A DNA stretch of 64,000 bases from Talaromyces rugulosus (GCF_013368755.1 NC_049561.1:124001-188000), one strand, 5' to 3'; positions 10,765 to 22,756 are shown, counted from the first letter of the stretch. Notes: generated by a model from the letters alone, not told the origin. Translations and numbers: made by a program.

Positions 10765-11253
10765 GATGCTGAGTTTGTGAAAGAAAAAATAGGAACGCGT
10801 GCAACCCAGTGATTTCTATGATAATAGTATGTTGTAATGCCCTTCGTATAGCAGCATTTTAAAGGAAATAATCCCTACTATCCCCTGTCCCCAACCTCCG
10901 ACTCGCAATACCCCATCGGCTCGGCATTTCACTGTGAGATGGCTACCGATGCCGCGAAAACCAATGTAGGGGAATTGCGACTAGTCACGTCGGTCATTTG
11001 AATTTTATAGTCGGAGTTAACGTTAATCCACGAAGGTCGATGCCTTTGGTAAGTAACGTGGTAACGAGTCTGGAAGTTGCTTTAAAGATATTTAATAGTT
11101 ATCTATACCTACCTATACTTACATATATATATATAAATTCACATGTATACATGTAGTTAATGGTTGATGTATGCCTAAGTCGTCTAACGTAGTTACAGTC
11201 AACTAGTGCCTCTACATTTTTCACCCTTGAAATGTCTTCATTCTAGGTCTACT
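10765..11253. other. Intergenic, tandem minus-strand genes
   Basis: About 490 bp between the dehydratase start and the 3' end of the reductase. It should hold the dehydratase promoter. Several TCGG/CCGA half-sites occur at 10890-11000, but no full TCG-N5-CGA site. Confidence 0.4.
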
Positions 11254-12156
11254 TTAAGCCGCACCTCCATCGAGTGTGATGATCTTTCCATTGATCCACT
11301 CGCCTTCCTTGCTGGCCAAAAAGCTCACGACTCGTGCAATATCGACAGGATACCCATTCCTCGTCAAGGGGGAGGCATGTGCAGCCATCTTGTCAAGTTA
11401 GCGATTGTCTCTCGTCAGCTATGATAAGGTGTTGTTTACCTGTTGCAATTCTTCCACGCTATATTTCTCGCCATTCGGGATATAATGGTGCGCTACGGCA
11501 TGAAACATGTCCGTGACCGTACCACCTGGAGCCACTGCGTTGACTGTAATCTTCTTGCTCCCGCAGTCCTTAGACATCACTCGCACAAAGGAGTCGATAG
11601 CACCCTTAGACCCAGAGTACAAGGAGTGCTTCGGCACGCTGAAGTCTTTGGATGTATTAGAGGACATGAGGATAATGCGGCCGCCCTCGTTGAGGTGTCG
11701 ATATGCCTCGCGGGCAACAAAAAATTGGCCGCGGGTATTCAAACTGAAGACGCGATCAAATTCCTCCTATTTTTGTCAGCTTTTCGATTTTCGTAGATGG
11801 TTGGGAACGGATAAATGGACCTCTGTCACATCACCCAAGTGCCCGAAGCTAACGACTCCAGAGTTGCTGCACACAATGTCAAGGCCACCAAAGTGTTTCA
11901 CGGCATCGTCCATCAACTTAGTGATCTGTGGGACCTGTCTGATATCGGCCTTGAATGCAACTGCATCTGAGCCTTGACTCTTGATTTCAGCCACCACTTT
12001 CTCGGCCGAATCTTGGGCATTGGCATAATTCACAACCACTTTCGCTCCGTTACGGCCAAGTTCAATAGCTATTGCAGCGCCAATTCCACGGCCAGAGCCG
12101 GTAACTAGCGCCACCTTTCCATCCAAACGAAAGGGAATATAGGGAGTGGTAGCCAT
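11254..12156 (-). CDS. Short-chain reductase, versicolorin reductase / MdpC-like
   Basis: Three exons (11821-12156, 11440-11766, 11254-11388) give 265 residues, the usual size for this family. The NADPH-binding motif TGSGRGIG is near residue 19, NSGV near 98, the catalytic Ser at SSNTS (147-148), and Tyr162 and Lys166 in YSGSK. The C-terminus is [10 protein letters not shown]. The overall sequence fits tetra-/trihydroxynaphthalene and versicolorin reductases. In emodin-type pathways the homologue reduces the hydroquinone form of emodin, leading with the dehydratase to loss of one hydroxyl. The first intron has an uncommon GTCCAT donor, so that boundary is less certain. The gene is divergent from the decarboxylase at 12737. 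Confidence 0.95.
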
Positions 12157-12736
12157 TTTGACTAGTATGTAGAGAAATGACGATCGAATGAGTAGACTTT
12201 GTTATACTGGCACGAATTCCAAGTGTGAGAGTACATATCAATTGTAGACAGACATATTACGTTTATATATATATACACACATTCAGTTACGGAATTAAAC
12301 CAGAAAAAAAATTAAAAAAATACTATACCAAGAAAGTATACAGGGCTGTGTGTTCTCGGTTTTCCGAATATACCGAGGTGCATGGTCAATTACTTCTTTT
12401 CGTTGAACGGTATTCGTATTGCTACCATGTTGGTGAGCAGTAGGTTTTCAAGTCTCTATATCAATCTAGCCAGCTCTATCCAAAATGTTAATATTTCTTT
12501 TTCCTTTGTTTTATTAATTTCTCTGGCGAATAACGAGTGTACCATATTGACAAGAATGGCAGCTTCCCGTCCTAGGCTCGGACTCCGAGTTCACGGCATG
12601 TTGGTCATACCGAGAAGATGACTGCCGTAACCCTATATCCTCAAATAACAAGGCGCCATACCTAATATTCTCTGTCTGTAATGCCAACTCTGTCATTACC
12701 CACCGTTCGCTGAATTCTGGTTCTTTCTACAAAAAC
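12157..12736. promoter_or_regulatory. Divergent promoter, reductase / decarboxylase
   Basis: This 580-bp region contains a full AflR-type palindrome (12578-12588) and a related inverted repeat TCGGTTTTCCGA at 12356-12367. It is the best candidate in the window for control by the AflR-like protein encoded at 33369-34658. Confidence 0.55.
12578..12588. promoter_or_regulatory. AflR-type operator TCG-N5-CGA
   Basis: The bases TCGGACTCCGA sit in a longer palindrome, CTCGGACTCCGAG. They match both TCG-N5-CGA and the stricter published AflR consensus TCGSWNNSCGR. The site lies about 150 bp upstream of the decarboxylase start and 420 bp upstream of the reductase start. Binding by the cluster's own AflR-like protein is inferred. 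Confidence 0.6.
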
Positions 12737-13274
12737 ATGGCTGATAGTTTGGACCCTCCACCACCACCTGCCACTGGCGATCCAAGGAACCAGTTCCTGT
12801 GTCTGACCATCTGCGGCTATCGCCGACCTGGGATGAGCGAGAGCGACTACAGAGATCACATGATGAACGTATCGGCGCCGATGACCAAGGACTTGATGGT
12901 CAAGTACGGCGTGAAGCGGTGGACTGTAGTATGTACACATTAATTGCGTGTTTTCATCTTTTGGTTTTTGTTTGTTTCGTTTTTTAGAATTTACTCACTT
13001 ATTTTAGATCTACAACACGACGGAGACACGTCTTCTCATGAACCAGCTCTTCGACCACCAGATGCTAAATCTGGCGGACTTTGATTGCTTTAGTCAAGTC
13101 GTGTTTAAGAGCGTGGAACACTATAAAAAGATGAAAGAAGATCCTTGGTACAAGGAGCATCTTGTGGGCGATCATGAGAAGTTTGCAGATACTCAAAAAA
13201 GCATGATGACCATTGGATGGATTACTGAGCATATAAGAGACGGGGAGGTAGTGGAAGGAATGAAAGACTATTAA
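12737..13274 (+). CDS. EthD-domain decarboxylase (MdpH-like)
   Basis: Two exons (12737-12928, 13008-13274) give 152 residues. An EthD-like ferredoxin-fold domain is visible: [19 protein letters not shown], then [28 protein letters not shown] across the intron, [14 protein letters not shown], and a conserved-looking tail [17 protein letters not shown]. Relatives in geodin, trypacidin and monodictyphenone clusters decarboxylate atrochrysone carboxylic acid, or the endocrocin-level intermediate, to the emodin anthrone series. It is divergent from the MdpC-like reductase, with an AflR-type palindrome between them. Confidence 0.93.
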
Positions 13275-13490
13275 AGCTGTTGCGTTGCAACGCTCTCAGT
13301 TCTCGATATAGAATCGTTACGAATTTATTTTTACTAAATATGAACGATATAGTATACATAAAAAATAAGAGTGCTGTCGATCACCTAAGTTTGTTATACT
13401 ATTTGCTAGAATCCGGGTCAAAAAGCATAAGCTGATAAATTGATGTATATAGGCTAACAACGACCCTGTAGCTACCAAATAATATGTACT

Positions 13491-14843
13491 CTACAAACGG
13501 TTTGATCCTCGTGCCAATGCTAGCTCCGCCTCCTCAAACACGTGCTTCGCATCTTTCACCTGCTGCACCTGGTCGTGCTCAAAGATCCATTGTTCCCGGT
13601 CCGTCAGCCGGGCATGGATATCCTTCGCGTGTAGCGATACCCCTGGCTCGTTGCCGGACAGGAGGCGCCCAGTCTCCGCGCTCGTCGTGACAACCTTCTG
13701 GCTACGAAAGCGCCTCACCGTATCGTAGGCCTGGAAGATCATCAACGTGGCTTCCGTGGTGGTGAGTGGGTGGATGCTCTCGCGGGCCGGATCGAGATAC
13801 TTGCCAAGCAGCTGTTCCATGACAAGTGCGTCCTCGATCGACTGTCCTGCACCAGCACCCTGAAATGGCGGCGAGGCGTGGGCAGCGTCTCCGACGATCG
13901 CCACGCGGCCATTGAAGTATGTTGGCGCTGGAGGCATCTCCCAGATGGACCAGCCCAGTGTCGAGCTGTCATCCGGCACCAGCTCGACCTGCTTTCGCAC
14001 AAAGTCCTCAAAGTCGGCGAAGCGTGCGCGAAGGTCACTTACATTGGGCTTCACCTTCCATTGGTCGTGTGGGACGGGGGCGTTGTTGAACGTCACCACG
14101 GCGATGTAGTAGAGGCTGAAGTTGGACATGGGGAAGCCGAACACCATGCCGTCTTTGCCACACTTCATCGCAAACTGCGGTTGTATGGCACGCTCACCTA
14201 AGGTATCCTTGGCCTTTGCCATCGGCACTGTGCAGCGGTACGCGATGGCCCCGGTGAAGAAGGCGTTGGTGGCTGGGTGGTTCACGCCGAGGATGTGCTT
14301 GCGGACCACCGAGTGAATCCCATCACTGCCAATGACTATGTCGGCTTCAGCTGTGCTCCCATCACCGAACACTAGCGTAATGGGATCCGAGTCGCCGCCT
14401 GTACCTTCTCGGACCTCAGAAAGACGCTTGCCAAAGTGCGCCCGATGCGGCTCCACAAGTTTGTTCAGCTCATCGATGAAATGCGCACGGTGGATGGTCG
14501 AATCCTTTAGCTTGTGCTTGTAATGCATCACTATCTCGTCGACATCTGGTGTTTGGCCCTTGACCACCGTCGCCCACGAGTGAAAGCCCTCCGCGTTGGG
14601 CTCTTGGAAGCCGAAGATCGCGCGGCGCTGGAAGCCTTCTAGGATGCGCGGGTCGATAAGAGACATGGCCTGTTGGGCGTTGGGGCCAAGAACTGCTCCG
14701 GCACCGATCTCCGTGAACTCATCCTGAGATTCGTAGACATGGGCGTCGATGTGAGGATATTTTTGAAGACCAATCAAGAGAGCAAGCCCGGCGAAGCCAC
14801 CACCGACAATGGCAATGTTTATGGGCTTACGTGGCGATGACAT
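13491..14843 (-). CDS. FAD-dependent monooxygenase, salicylate hydroxylase-like (MdpD/AptC-like)
   Basis: A single exon of 450 residues, unusual beside intron-rich neighbours. The FAD-binding GGGFAGL lies near residue 13, the DG-type motif VIGSDGIHSVVRKH near 180, and the second FAD site GDAAHASPPFQGAGAGQ near 305. The start is taken at the ATG 14841-14843 (MSSPRKP), just ahead of the Rossmann strand; an in-frame extension to 14951 is hydrophobic and looks like leader rather than protein. Such enzymes hydroxylate or oxidatively open aromatic rings of anthraquinone-type polyketides using NAD(P)H and oxygen. The exact step here is not known. Confidence 0.93.
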   Translation of the reverse strand: MSSPRKPINIAIVGGGFAGLALLIGLQKYPHIDAHVYESQDEFTEIGAGAVLGPNAQQAMSLIDPRILEGFQRRAIFGFQEPNAEGFHSWATVVKGQTPDVDEIVMHYKHKLKDSTIHRAHFIDELNKLVEPHRAHFGKRLSEVREGTGGDSDPITLVFGDGSTAEADIVIGSDGIHSVVRKHILGVNHPATNAFFTGAIAYRCTVPMAKAKDTLGERAIQPQFAMKCGKDGMVFGFPMSNFSLYYIAVVTFNNAPVPHDQWKVKPNVSDLRARFADFEDFVRKQVELVPDDSSTLGWSIWEMPPAPTYFNGRVAIVGDAAHASPPFQGAGAGQSIEDALVMEQLLGKYLDPARESIHPLTTTEATLMIFQAYDTVRRFRSQKVVTTSAETGRLLSGNEPGVSLHAKDIHARLTDREQWIFEHDQVQQVKDAKHVFEEAELALARGSNRL

Positions 14844-15335
14844 GATAGTTGTCGAGTTTCCAATAGAGCTCGAACAGAGAAAGAAGATGACCTGGAAAAT
14901 GGAGGAGCTGCAAAAGGCAGGCGAGACAAAAAAAGACAGAGAAGAAGTCAAAAGAACGGGAGAAATACTAGCAGATATGCGGTGGGACTAGCATATTATT
15001 CGCATAGGCGTTTTCATCTTATGTTTACGGATAACAACCTCAGAAAGATCCGAATCTAAACGTATCGGCCAACGCCGAGACTATCAGAAAAAAGGTAAAA
15101 GTCCGAGTCTGTAGGAATCCAATTTACAAAATACCGAGGAAGCCTTAAAAACTAGCCTGAACCGGTCTCTATTTGCATCAGTTTGGGGCCTTTATAGGGT
15201 TAGGGTTAACCCAAAATAACCCTAAGTCTCAATCAAACTACATCTTATCGAGTTCTTCGAAGTTTGCATGTTGAGAGGCACCTTTTAGTAGTCTATATGA
15301 ATCAAGTACTGTAGTAATCATTTACTTTCTGGGTT
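14844..15335. other. Intergenic, promoter of the FAD monooxygenase
   Basis: About 490 bp between two minus-strand genes. It contains a perfect inverted repeat, TCGGCCAACGCCGA (15065-15078), with CGG-N6-CCG geometry typical of Zn2Cys6 factors, and a further ACCGAGG near 15136. Confidence 0.4.
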
Positions 15336-16646
15336 CTATGTCTTTGACATCCCAGCTATCTTTTTCCATTCTTGTATTGGCCTGTGAAAAGCGGAAAACC
15401 GCTGCACGCAACGCTTCACAGCGTCCTGACTCCTTCCCAGTGCCGTATCGTAAAATGTCTGCGCTATAACTTCTACCTCACCAGCACGTAGATCGTTCTT
15501 GTCTCTGCCATCACTCGCTGCCTGGATCGCCCTAAACAGGTCGACACCGTCCAGTATGGCATGGTTTCCTCCCTCACCACCAAAGATAGGCATCGCGTGC
15601 ACCGAATCACCAATGAAAACCACGCCACGCTTTGCAGCTTGGTCAAGTTGCGCCCGACTGATGTAAACACTCCGTATCCGCCAATTGTAAACTTTGTCTT
15701 TCTTAATGTCGTCGGCGTTGACGAGAGTGGAGAATGGAGGAACCAAATCCCTACTTCGGATCTCCTTGAGGAGGTGTTGTGGGACTTTAATCAGCTCCCC
15801 GCGGTCAGGCATCCAGAGGGGATCATTGTCGCCCTGCCGGGCCCGAGAGTATGACCAGTCCAGGTGTACGTCCTCTTTATTCGCACTAGCGACTGTGATG
15901 AAGGTGTTGAAGCTATCGCCAACACCCGCCGCAACATTCGAGGGCCCGAGAGCAGTGGATACTGCAGTCTCATACTTGGCTCGAGGAATGTTGACCTTCC
16001 CATGAAATAATATGACAGGTAGAATATTAAGTGTCTGGTTTCCTGGAAAAGCAACTCCACGGACTTGGCACTCAAAAATACGAAATCAGAATATGGACAA
16101 ATTTAAGAGTTTGGTTCAATAAGATAGATGTTTACCGGTGGAGTGCACGCCATCTGCAGCTACAAGAATCGATCCTTCTTGCACAACTCCATTCTCAAAA
16201 AAGGCTGAGACATGGCCAGGTTCACCCTGAAAGCCCTCTAGCTTGTGTTCATACCGCACATCGACTCCCTCCGCCAGCCAATTTCTCAAGAAACTTCGGT
16301 TTGCTCTGAAAATCGTATTTGGTTGACCTGGCTTTGGCGGATCAGGGTTGAACAGCGTCTCACCGGTTCCGTTATTTCTAAATGTCAGATCAACCCATCC
16401 AGTACGTCCAATGGCTCCGTCAGTTGCAACGGCCCGTTGGAAATCGCTGACGCCAATGGGATTGCCTAACTCCTCAAGCAAGGCGTTGTAAGCCCAGTCA
16501 CGAAGGGTAAGGCCATAGCCCTGACTCCGGTCAGGCTGCGATTGCTCGAATACTATCACTGGTATACCTTGATCCGTGAGGAGGCGGGCTGCTGCAAGGC
16601 CTGACAACCCGGCGCCAATAATTATTATAGGTTTTTGCGTTGCCAT
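15336..16646 (-). CDS. Second FAD-dependent monooxygenase
   Basis: Two exons (16136-16646, 15336-16063) give 412 residues. The N-terminal Rossmann motif IIIIGAGLSGLAAARLL is near residue 5, a second motif VAADGVHST near 165, and the FAD-phosphate site VVFIGDSVHAMPIFGGEGGN near 315. It belongs to the group of aromatic hydroxylases and tetracycline-type oxygenases, and is only distantly similar to the first monooxygenase. It starts divergently from the PKS and shares its 597-bp promoter region, which suggests joint regulation. It may hydroxylate the anthraquinone or cleave a ring; I cannot tell which. Confidence 0.9.
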
Positions 16647-17243
16647 TACTACCCTCAAGATGCTCGGTTACCAAGATTTCTTTAAAAAAAAAAAATCAGA
16701 ATCTTATACCAGGCCTCAAGTAGGTCAAATTTGGTTAGGTGCGGAAATAGCAAAGATCGCCAACTGGTCCCAACAGCTGCTCGGTGTAAAATACCGGCGT
16801 CTTTCGTATCCGCCCGCATCGGATCTTGGCTCTTGCAAGCTCGGGGTATTGACGTGTTTATGGCAACTACTGGGATTAATCGGAGATCTGGCCTACCACC
16901 AGCAGTGGCTTGTTCAGCGCGTGGTAAAGTGCCGTGAAGGCCCTCCTCTCCATGAAAGCCGACCGGGGCTTCGGTACTTGACAAGAAATGCGGCACAAGC
17001 TTTGTTACTACGCCAAACCGGTGAACCGATTACGACCGCTCCAGTTATCGGATCAGTCGTTCTGTCACATCAATACCCACCCATCATCACCGAAGAATGT
17101 GTTCCATGTAGTAAGATTTGAATTGGTCCGGGCAGATAGGGAAGGACAATTTCTCCTTAAGTCCTTGATATAGTCTGTGAAGGTCAGCTTTTACTTGCCA
17201 GCCTATATTTCCACATTCACTTTGCTATTAAACATTTTATACA
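16647..17243. promoter_or_regulatory. Divergent promoter, FAD monooxygenase / PKS
   Basis: This 597-bp region has many TCGG/CCGA elements, for example the inverted pair TCGGT...ACCGG near 16780 and ATCGGATCAG near 17050. No exact TCG-N5-CGA site occurs. An A-run lies at about 16683-16694. A 181-codon plus-strand frame crossing this region looks non-coding. Confidence 0.45.
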
Positions 17244-20200
17244 ATGAGTTCTTCATCGACTTCTGTGGTGGTGATGGATGACGTGAAGGACCTCAAACAG
17301 ACTATTCTGTTCTTCGGCAACGACTTTCCCCCTGAAGCAAACACCGTATTTCGAAGCCTATACAGAAGCAGCAAGGACCAACGATGCAGCACACTAGCCT
17401 ATTTCCTATCATTAAGCAATGATGCCATTAAAGACGAAGTTGCCCTCCTGCCAAGGTCATGGCAGAAGCATGTACCGCCGGTTACTGATTTCCTGGCACT
17501 GGTAAACAATACTGCATTTAGGAAAGGCCCTCTCGGGGGAGCAATGGAAGGCGTCTTTCTAGCTGTTTTTCAAATCGGATCGATAATCGCGTAAGGAAAC
17601 CTTGCCCTCTACGCATGTGTGAAATCGCTAAGCTCGCTATCTAGCCACCACGAAGTCGAGGGCATATTCTATGAATTCGACAAGCCAGGCACAACCTTGG
17701 CAGGCCTTGGCTGTGGCCTCCTGGCTGCGTCTGCAGTTGCCGTTTCGCCAACACTTGTTGATTTAGCGGTAGCTGGAGCGCAAAGTATCAGAATAGCGTT
17801 CAGATTGGGAATCCACGTCTACGAGATTTCGTCAATGCTGGAAGCTCCTCTAGCAGACCCCGAATCTGAAAGCTGGGCTTATGTTGTTCCTGGACTTTCT
17901 GAGGATGTTGTGCAGACAGAAATTGACGATTACAACCAAAGGACTGTAAGACTACACCATATCCGTAAGGCCTTTAGAGATAGATAAGCTAACCAGAAAA
18001 TAGTCAAATACAGGTCTAACCTCGGTGTTTATAAGCGCCTCTGACAAAACATCCGTGAGTATCAGCGGGCCACCATCACGACTCAGAGTGTGCTTGAAAG
18101 ACTCCGACGTTCTCCGATATTCGAATTTCTTTACACTTCCTGTTCATCATGGCCTTTGTCATGCACCTCACATATACTCGCAAGTGGATGTCGATACGAT
18201 TATCGGAAATATACAATTGGTGAATGGTGAATCGCCAAGGGTATTGCTTCCACTACTGTCCTCAGAGACAGGAAACGCATTCACTTGTCGAAATTTTGAG
18301 GAGCTCTCAGCAGAAGTTGTGGACCAACTTCTGACCCGGAAAATTCATGTAGACAATATTACTCGCGGCCTTCTATCGACTCTACCACCTGCTCCAAGTA
18401 CTTGTGTCCTTTGGAGCTTCAAGAAATCTCTGATACTGAGTGCGATTATCCAAAAAATTGAGGCCAGCCCAGATTCGCCACAAATTGAACTGAAGGATCT
18501 AGTGAAGTGGGTGAGCCAGGAGTTCAACACCACCATTCCACGCTCCCCGAAACAAGCGAAGTTGGCTATTGTAGGCATGTCTTGCCGCCTGCCTGGCGGA
18601 GCCAATAACCTCGAGCTGTACTGGCAACTCCTGGCTGAGGGCCGTAACGCATGCAGTACTGTTCCACCAGACAGGTTTGATCTAAGCACACACTACGATC
18701 CAGCTCGTAAGATCGAGAATACAACTCCAACACCCTTCATGAATTTCATGGAGAACCCGGGATTTTTCGACGCGGGATTTTTCAATATGTCTCCGAGGGA
18801 AGCGTTGGAGACAGACCCCATGCATCGATTAGCCCTCGTTACTGCATACGAGGCGCTCGAAATGGCTGGCTACTCCCCTGACCGTACTCGATCAACCAAC
18901 CGCACGCGTATTGGCACATACTATGGCCAAGCAAGTGATGACTACCGTGAGCTAAATGGAAGCCAGAATATTGGAACTTACGCAGTACCAGGTGGAGAAA
19001 GAGGTTTTGCAAACGGCCGCATCCAGTACTTTTTCAAGTTCAGCGGCCCTAGCTTCAACATAGACGCTGCCTGTTCCAGTTCCTTAGCGGCAGTGAACGC
19101 GGCCTGCACTGCTTTGTGGGCTGGGGAGGCTGATACAGTGCTTGCTGGAGGTTTGAACGTCATCACTGATCCTGATAATTTCTGTCAACTGGGCAATGGG
19201 CATTTTCTGTCAACCACAGGGCAATGCAAAGTCTGGGATGAGGCCGCAGATGGTTACTGTCGTGCAGATGGAGTGGGCTGCGTTGTCATAAAACGGCTTG
19301 AGGATGCAGAAGCCGACAACGATAATATATTGGGTGTTATTCTTTCTGCAGCGACTAATCACAATTCTGACGCTGCATCCATCACTCAACCTCATGCCCC
19401 GACGCAGATGCTGAACTATGAAAACGTCATGTTCAGTGCAGGTGTTGACCCATTGAACGTGAGTTATGTCGAGCTTCATGGAACTGGCACTCAAGTCGGG
19501 GATCGTGAGGAGTCGAGATCTGTTGCGGAGGTGTTTGCGCCGCTTACACCTCAGAAGCGTCGCAAGAGTCAGAAGCTATTGGTTGGCGCGGTAAAATCTA
19601 ATATAGGCCACGGAGAGGCTGCTGCTGGTATTGCCTCTCTTATAAAAGTGCTCTTGATGTATCAGAATGGGTTGATTCCGGCGCATATCGGCATGAAAAA
19701 GATGAACCCTTTGATCCCGCAGGATTTGGCAGAACGCAACATGGGTCTTAACCTGGAGTTGAGTGAGTGGCCAAAACCCGCGAAAGGACCTCGCTACGCT
19801 GTTGTCAACAACTTCGGGGCTCATGGAGGAAACACTACGCTGCTCCTTGAAGATGCCCCGGGGAGGCAATTGAGAGGGCATGACCCCCGTACTTCTTATC
19901 CTATCACGGTTTCCGCTCGGAGCAGGGTCTCTCTAAAAATGAATATTGAGGCGTTGATTGAATATCTGGATGAAAATGAAAATGTTAATCTGGGAGATTT
20001 GTCGTATACGTTGTGTGCCCGGCGTATACATCACCCCTTTCGAGTATCCTCGTGTGTGAATAGTATCAGCGACCTGCGCAATTTTTTGGTTCGACAAGTT
20101 GAAGCAGCTCCTTCAACGGAGGCAATTCCATTGAAGTCACCTGGTATCGCTTTCGTCTTTACCGGTCAAGGCTCATTTTACAACGGTATCGGTAGCGACT

Positions 20201-22756
20201 TGTACAATCACTATCCGGCATTCACAGCAGAGGTTAACCGCCTCAACAGATTGGTAGAAGGTCTTGGCTTCCCATCAGTAGTACCTTACATAAAGGGTTC
20301 TGATACAGCGGACGTATCTCCCATTATCTCTCAGCTGTCAATTGTGGTCATTCAAATAGCATTGATCAGGTTCTGGGGTGCTTTGGGCGTGCAGCCAGTG
20401 GCTGTGCTAGGCCATAGTTTGGGAGAATTCGCTGCCTTTGTAGCGTCTGGTACACTCTCTGAAGTAGACAGTATTTTCCTCGCTGGCTGTCGAGCAGCTA
20501 TGGTGACGAAATCATGCGAGCAAGGCAAGCACAGGATGCTTGCAGTTCGGGCATCTCTCACAGAACTTCAGAGCCTGCTTTCCGAGGCTGATAACACATA
20601 TGAAGTATCGTGCATCAATACTGAGAATGACACTGTCATCAGTGGTCCAACCGAGAGCATTGAGAAGATTAATATGGATCTGAAGAGCAAGGGGTTGAAG
20701 TGTCTTTTGCTTGATGTACCCTTCGCATTCCATTCTAAGCAGATGGATCCTATCTTGGAGCCGTTCGAACGTCTAGCTGAAAATGCCACATTTAAAGCCC
20801 CGAACATCCCAGTCATTTCTCCTTTGTTGGCTGAATGCATATTTGACGGGAAAACATTAAATGCCAGCTATCTCAAGCGGGCAACAAGAGAAGTAGTTGA
20901 TTTTGTGGGTGCACTCGATGCCGCACAAGAGCTCGGCATTGTCGAAGCAGATACAATTTGGATGGAGCTTGGGCCGCATTTTGTCACCGGCCATTTCGTG
21001 AAGAATATTCTCTCCTCGCAAAGAGTCTTACCATCCCTCCAGCGCGACGTGAATAACTTCGCCACAATTGGCTCTTCATTGGCCTGGTTGCACAATAATG
21101 GCGTTGATGTGTCGTGGAATGAGTACTACCGTCCTTACGAGACAGCGCATAATCTTCTTACGCTCAAGTCATACAAATGGAACGAGAAAAACTACTGGAT
21201 CCCGTATCTCGGCACGTGGACACTCGACAAAGCTCTCCTCAAGTACAATCTGCAAAAAGATTCCTCAAAAAGTACTGACATTTCTTTGTCGGTCAAATTG
21301 AAGACCTCCTTGGTGCACGGCATTCTCTCAGAGACAATTGGCGAATCAACGGCTTCTATAAGCACTCTTTCCAACATGATTGACCCGGCTTTCTTAGAAG
21401 CCATGGAAGGACACGTGATGAATGGGCATGGGGTCGCTACACAGGTAAGTGTATCTGCCATAAATCCCCATTTTATTATTGGCTAGCTGACTTGTATAGT
21501 CTATCTGGGCTGACATGGCTTTCACGGTTGGCAAATACTTGCACGATCAAGTTGATCCCAAGTCAAAGGAGTTCGTCATGAGTGTGAATAATATGATCAT
21601 TCTCGAGGGACAGGTCGCAAATCCTACCAGAGGTAGCAAGCAACTCCTACAGCTAGAGGCACAATTAGATTTAACCACTCGTGCAATGCCTGTTCAGCTG
21701 TACAACGCTTCCGATGATGGTGTTCGTGCAGCCGAGCCCTTTGGTAGCTGTGTAGTCACATTTGAAGACGGGGCGGTTTGGCAAGAAGAATGGAGGAGGC
21801 TTCAACATCTTGTCATTGGCCAGATACGATCTCTTGAAACTCTTGTATCCCAGGGGAAAGCCAATAGATTGACTAGGAACATGGCCTATACACTCTTTAA
21901 GAATGTTGTGGATTACGCAGACAGATACCGAGGCATGCAGTCGGTTATTATCAGTGATTACGAAGCCTCCGCAGAAATAACGCTCTCCAGCGATGAGGCT
22001 GGTATCTGGCATACTCCGCCTCACTGGATTGACAGTGTCGCTCACTTGGCTGGACTAATTGTCAACGGCAGTGATGCTTCCAATACTGCGGATTACTTCT
22101 ACGTCACTTCCGGGTGGGAGAGCATGCGCTTTGGTAAGCCCCTTGTAGCCGGTGCCAGCTACCGCAACTATGTCAAGATGATTCCATCTACCGAAAAGGG
22201 GGTCTGGACCGGTGATGTATATATCCTGCAGGGCGAAATTATCGTTGGCATGGTTGGACAGATCAAGTTCCGGCAGTTCCCGCGTCTGCTCATGGACCGT
22301 TTCTTTTCGCCCAACAAAGGTGGCCACGCGCCAACCGAGACGAAACCTACTGCGTCTGTTGTTCAGCCAGCTAGAGAAATTCAGCCTGTGCCTGTGCCAA
22401 AGACGGTTGTTGCTCCTGTTCCAGCTACTGCGGTTGCCCCAGCAGCGCCGGCTGTGCTGGAAGCAGCAAAGCCTGTACCTCCTCCTACGCCCGCACCTGC
22501 TCCTGTGGCCGATCCCAAGATTGAAGAGAACGCCTTGATTGCCAACATAATGGATCTTATTGCTGCAGAGACAGGTCTTGGCAGTTCGGAACTTACTGAC
22601 AGCACCCAATTGGCCTCGATTGGAGTCGACTCCCTGATGGCACTTGTGCTAGTTGAAAAGTTCAAGGCGCAGCTACAGCTAGACATTAACAGTTCTCTCT
22701 TCCTCGAGTGTTCGACAATCGGAGAGTTCAAAGAATGGATTGAAGAGAATAGATAG
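17244..22756 (+). CDS. Non-reducing polyketide synthase, atrochrysone carboxylic acid synthase type
   Basis: Four exons (17244-17590, 17645-17945, 18004-21444, 21500-22756) give 1,781 residues, the normal length for MdpG-type enzymes. Domains in order: SAT (about 1-375), ketosynthase from LAIVGMSCRLPGG near 402 with active-site DAACSSS (Cys573) and VELHGTGTQ (His708), malonyl-acyltransferase with GHSLGEF (Ser1021), product template with EGHVMNG (His1353) and HWIDSVAH (Asp1541), and one ACP with GVDSLMA (Ser1741). A Pro/Ala-rich linker precedes the ACP. There is no thioesterase, as expected where a separate beta-lactamase-type thioesterase releases the chain. It condenses one acetyl and seven malonyl units to an octaketide in relatives; that is inferred here. 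The SAT motif reads G-L-G-C-G rather than G-x-C-x-G. Confidence 0.97.

Noticed and set aside
16576..17121. 181-codon plus-strand open frame between the second FAD monooxygenase and the PKS
   Set aside because: It overlaps the 5' end of the monooxygenase and the shared promoter, has no recognisable domain, and its sequence looks like untranslated DNA read by chance.
17587..17600. In-frame TAA at 17592-17594, which at first looked like a broken PKS
   Set aside because: It lies in a 54-bp intron with a GTAAGG donor and TAG acceptor that restores the SAT frame exactly.
21445..21499. Frame end in the PKS product-template region
   Set aside because: Explained by a 55-bp intron with GTAAGT donor and TATAG acceptor.
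22055..22609. 184-codon minus-strand frame inside the PKS 3' end
   Set aside because: Arg/Ser/Asn-rich translation antisense to the Pro/Ala-rich linker and ACP; a shadow of the real coding strand.
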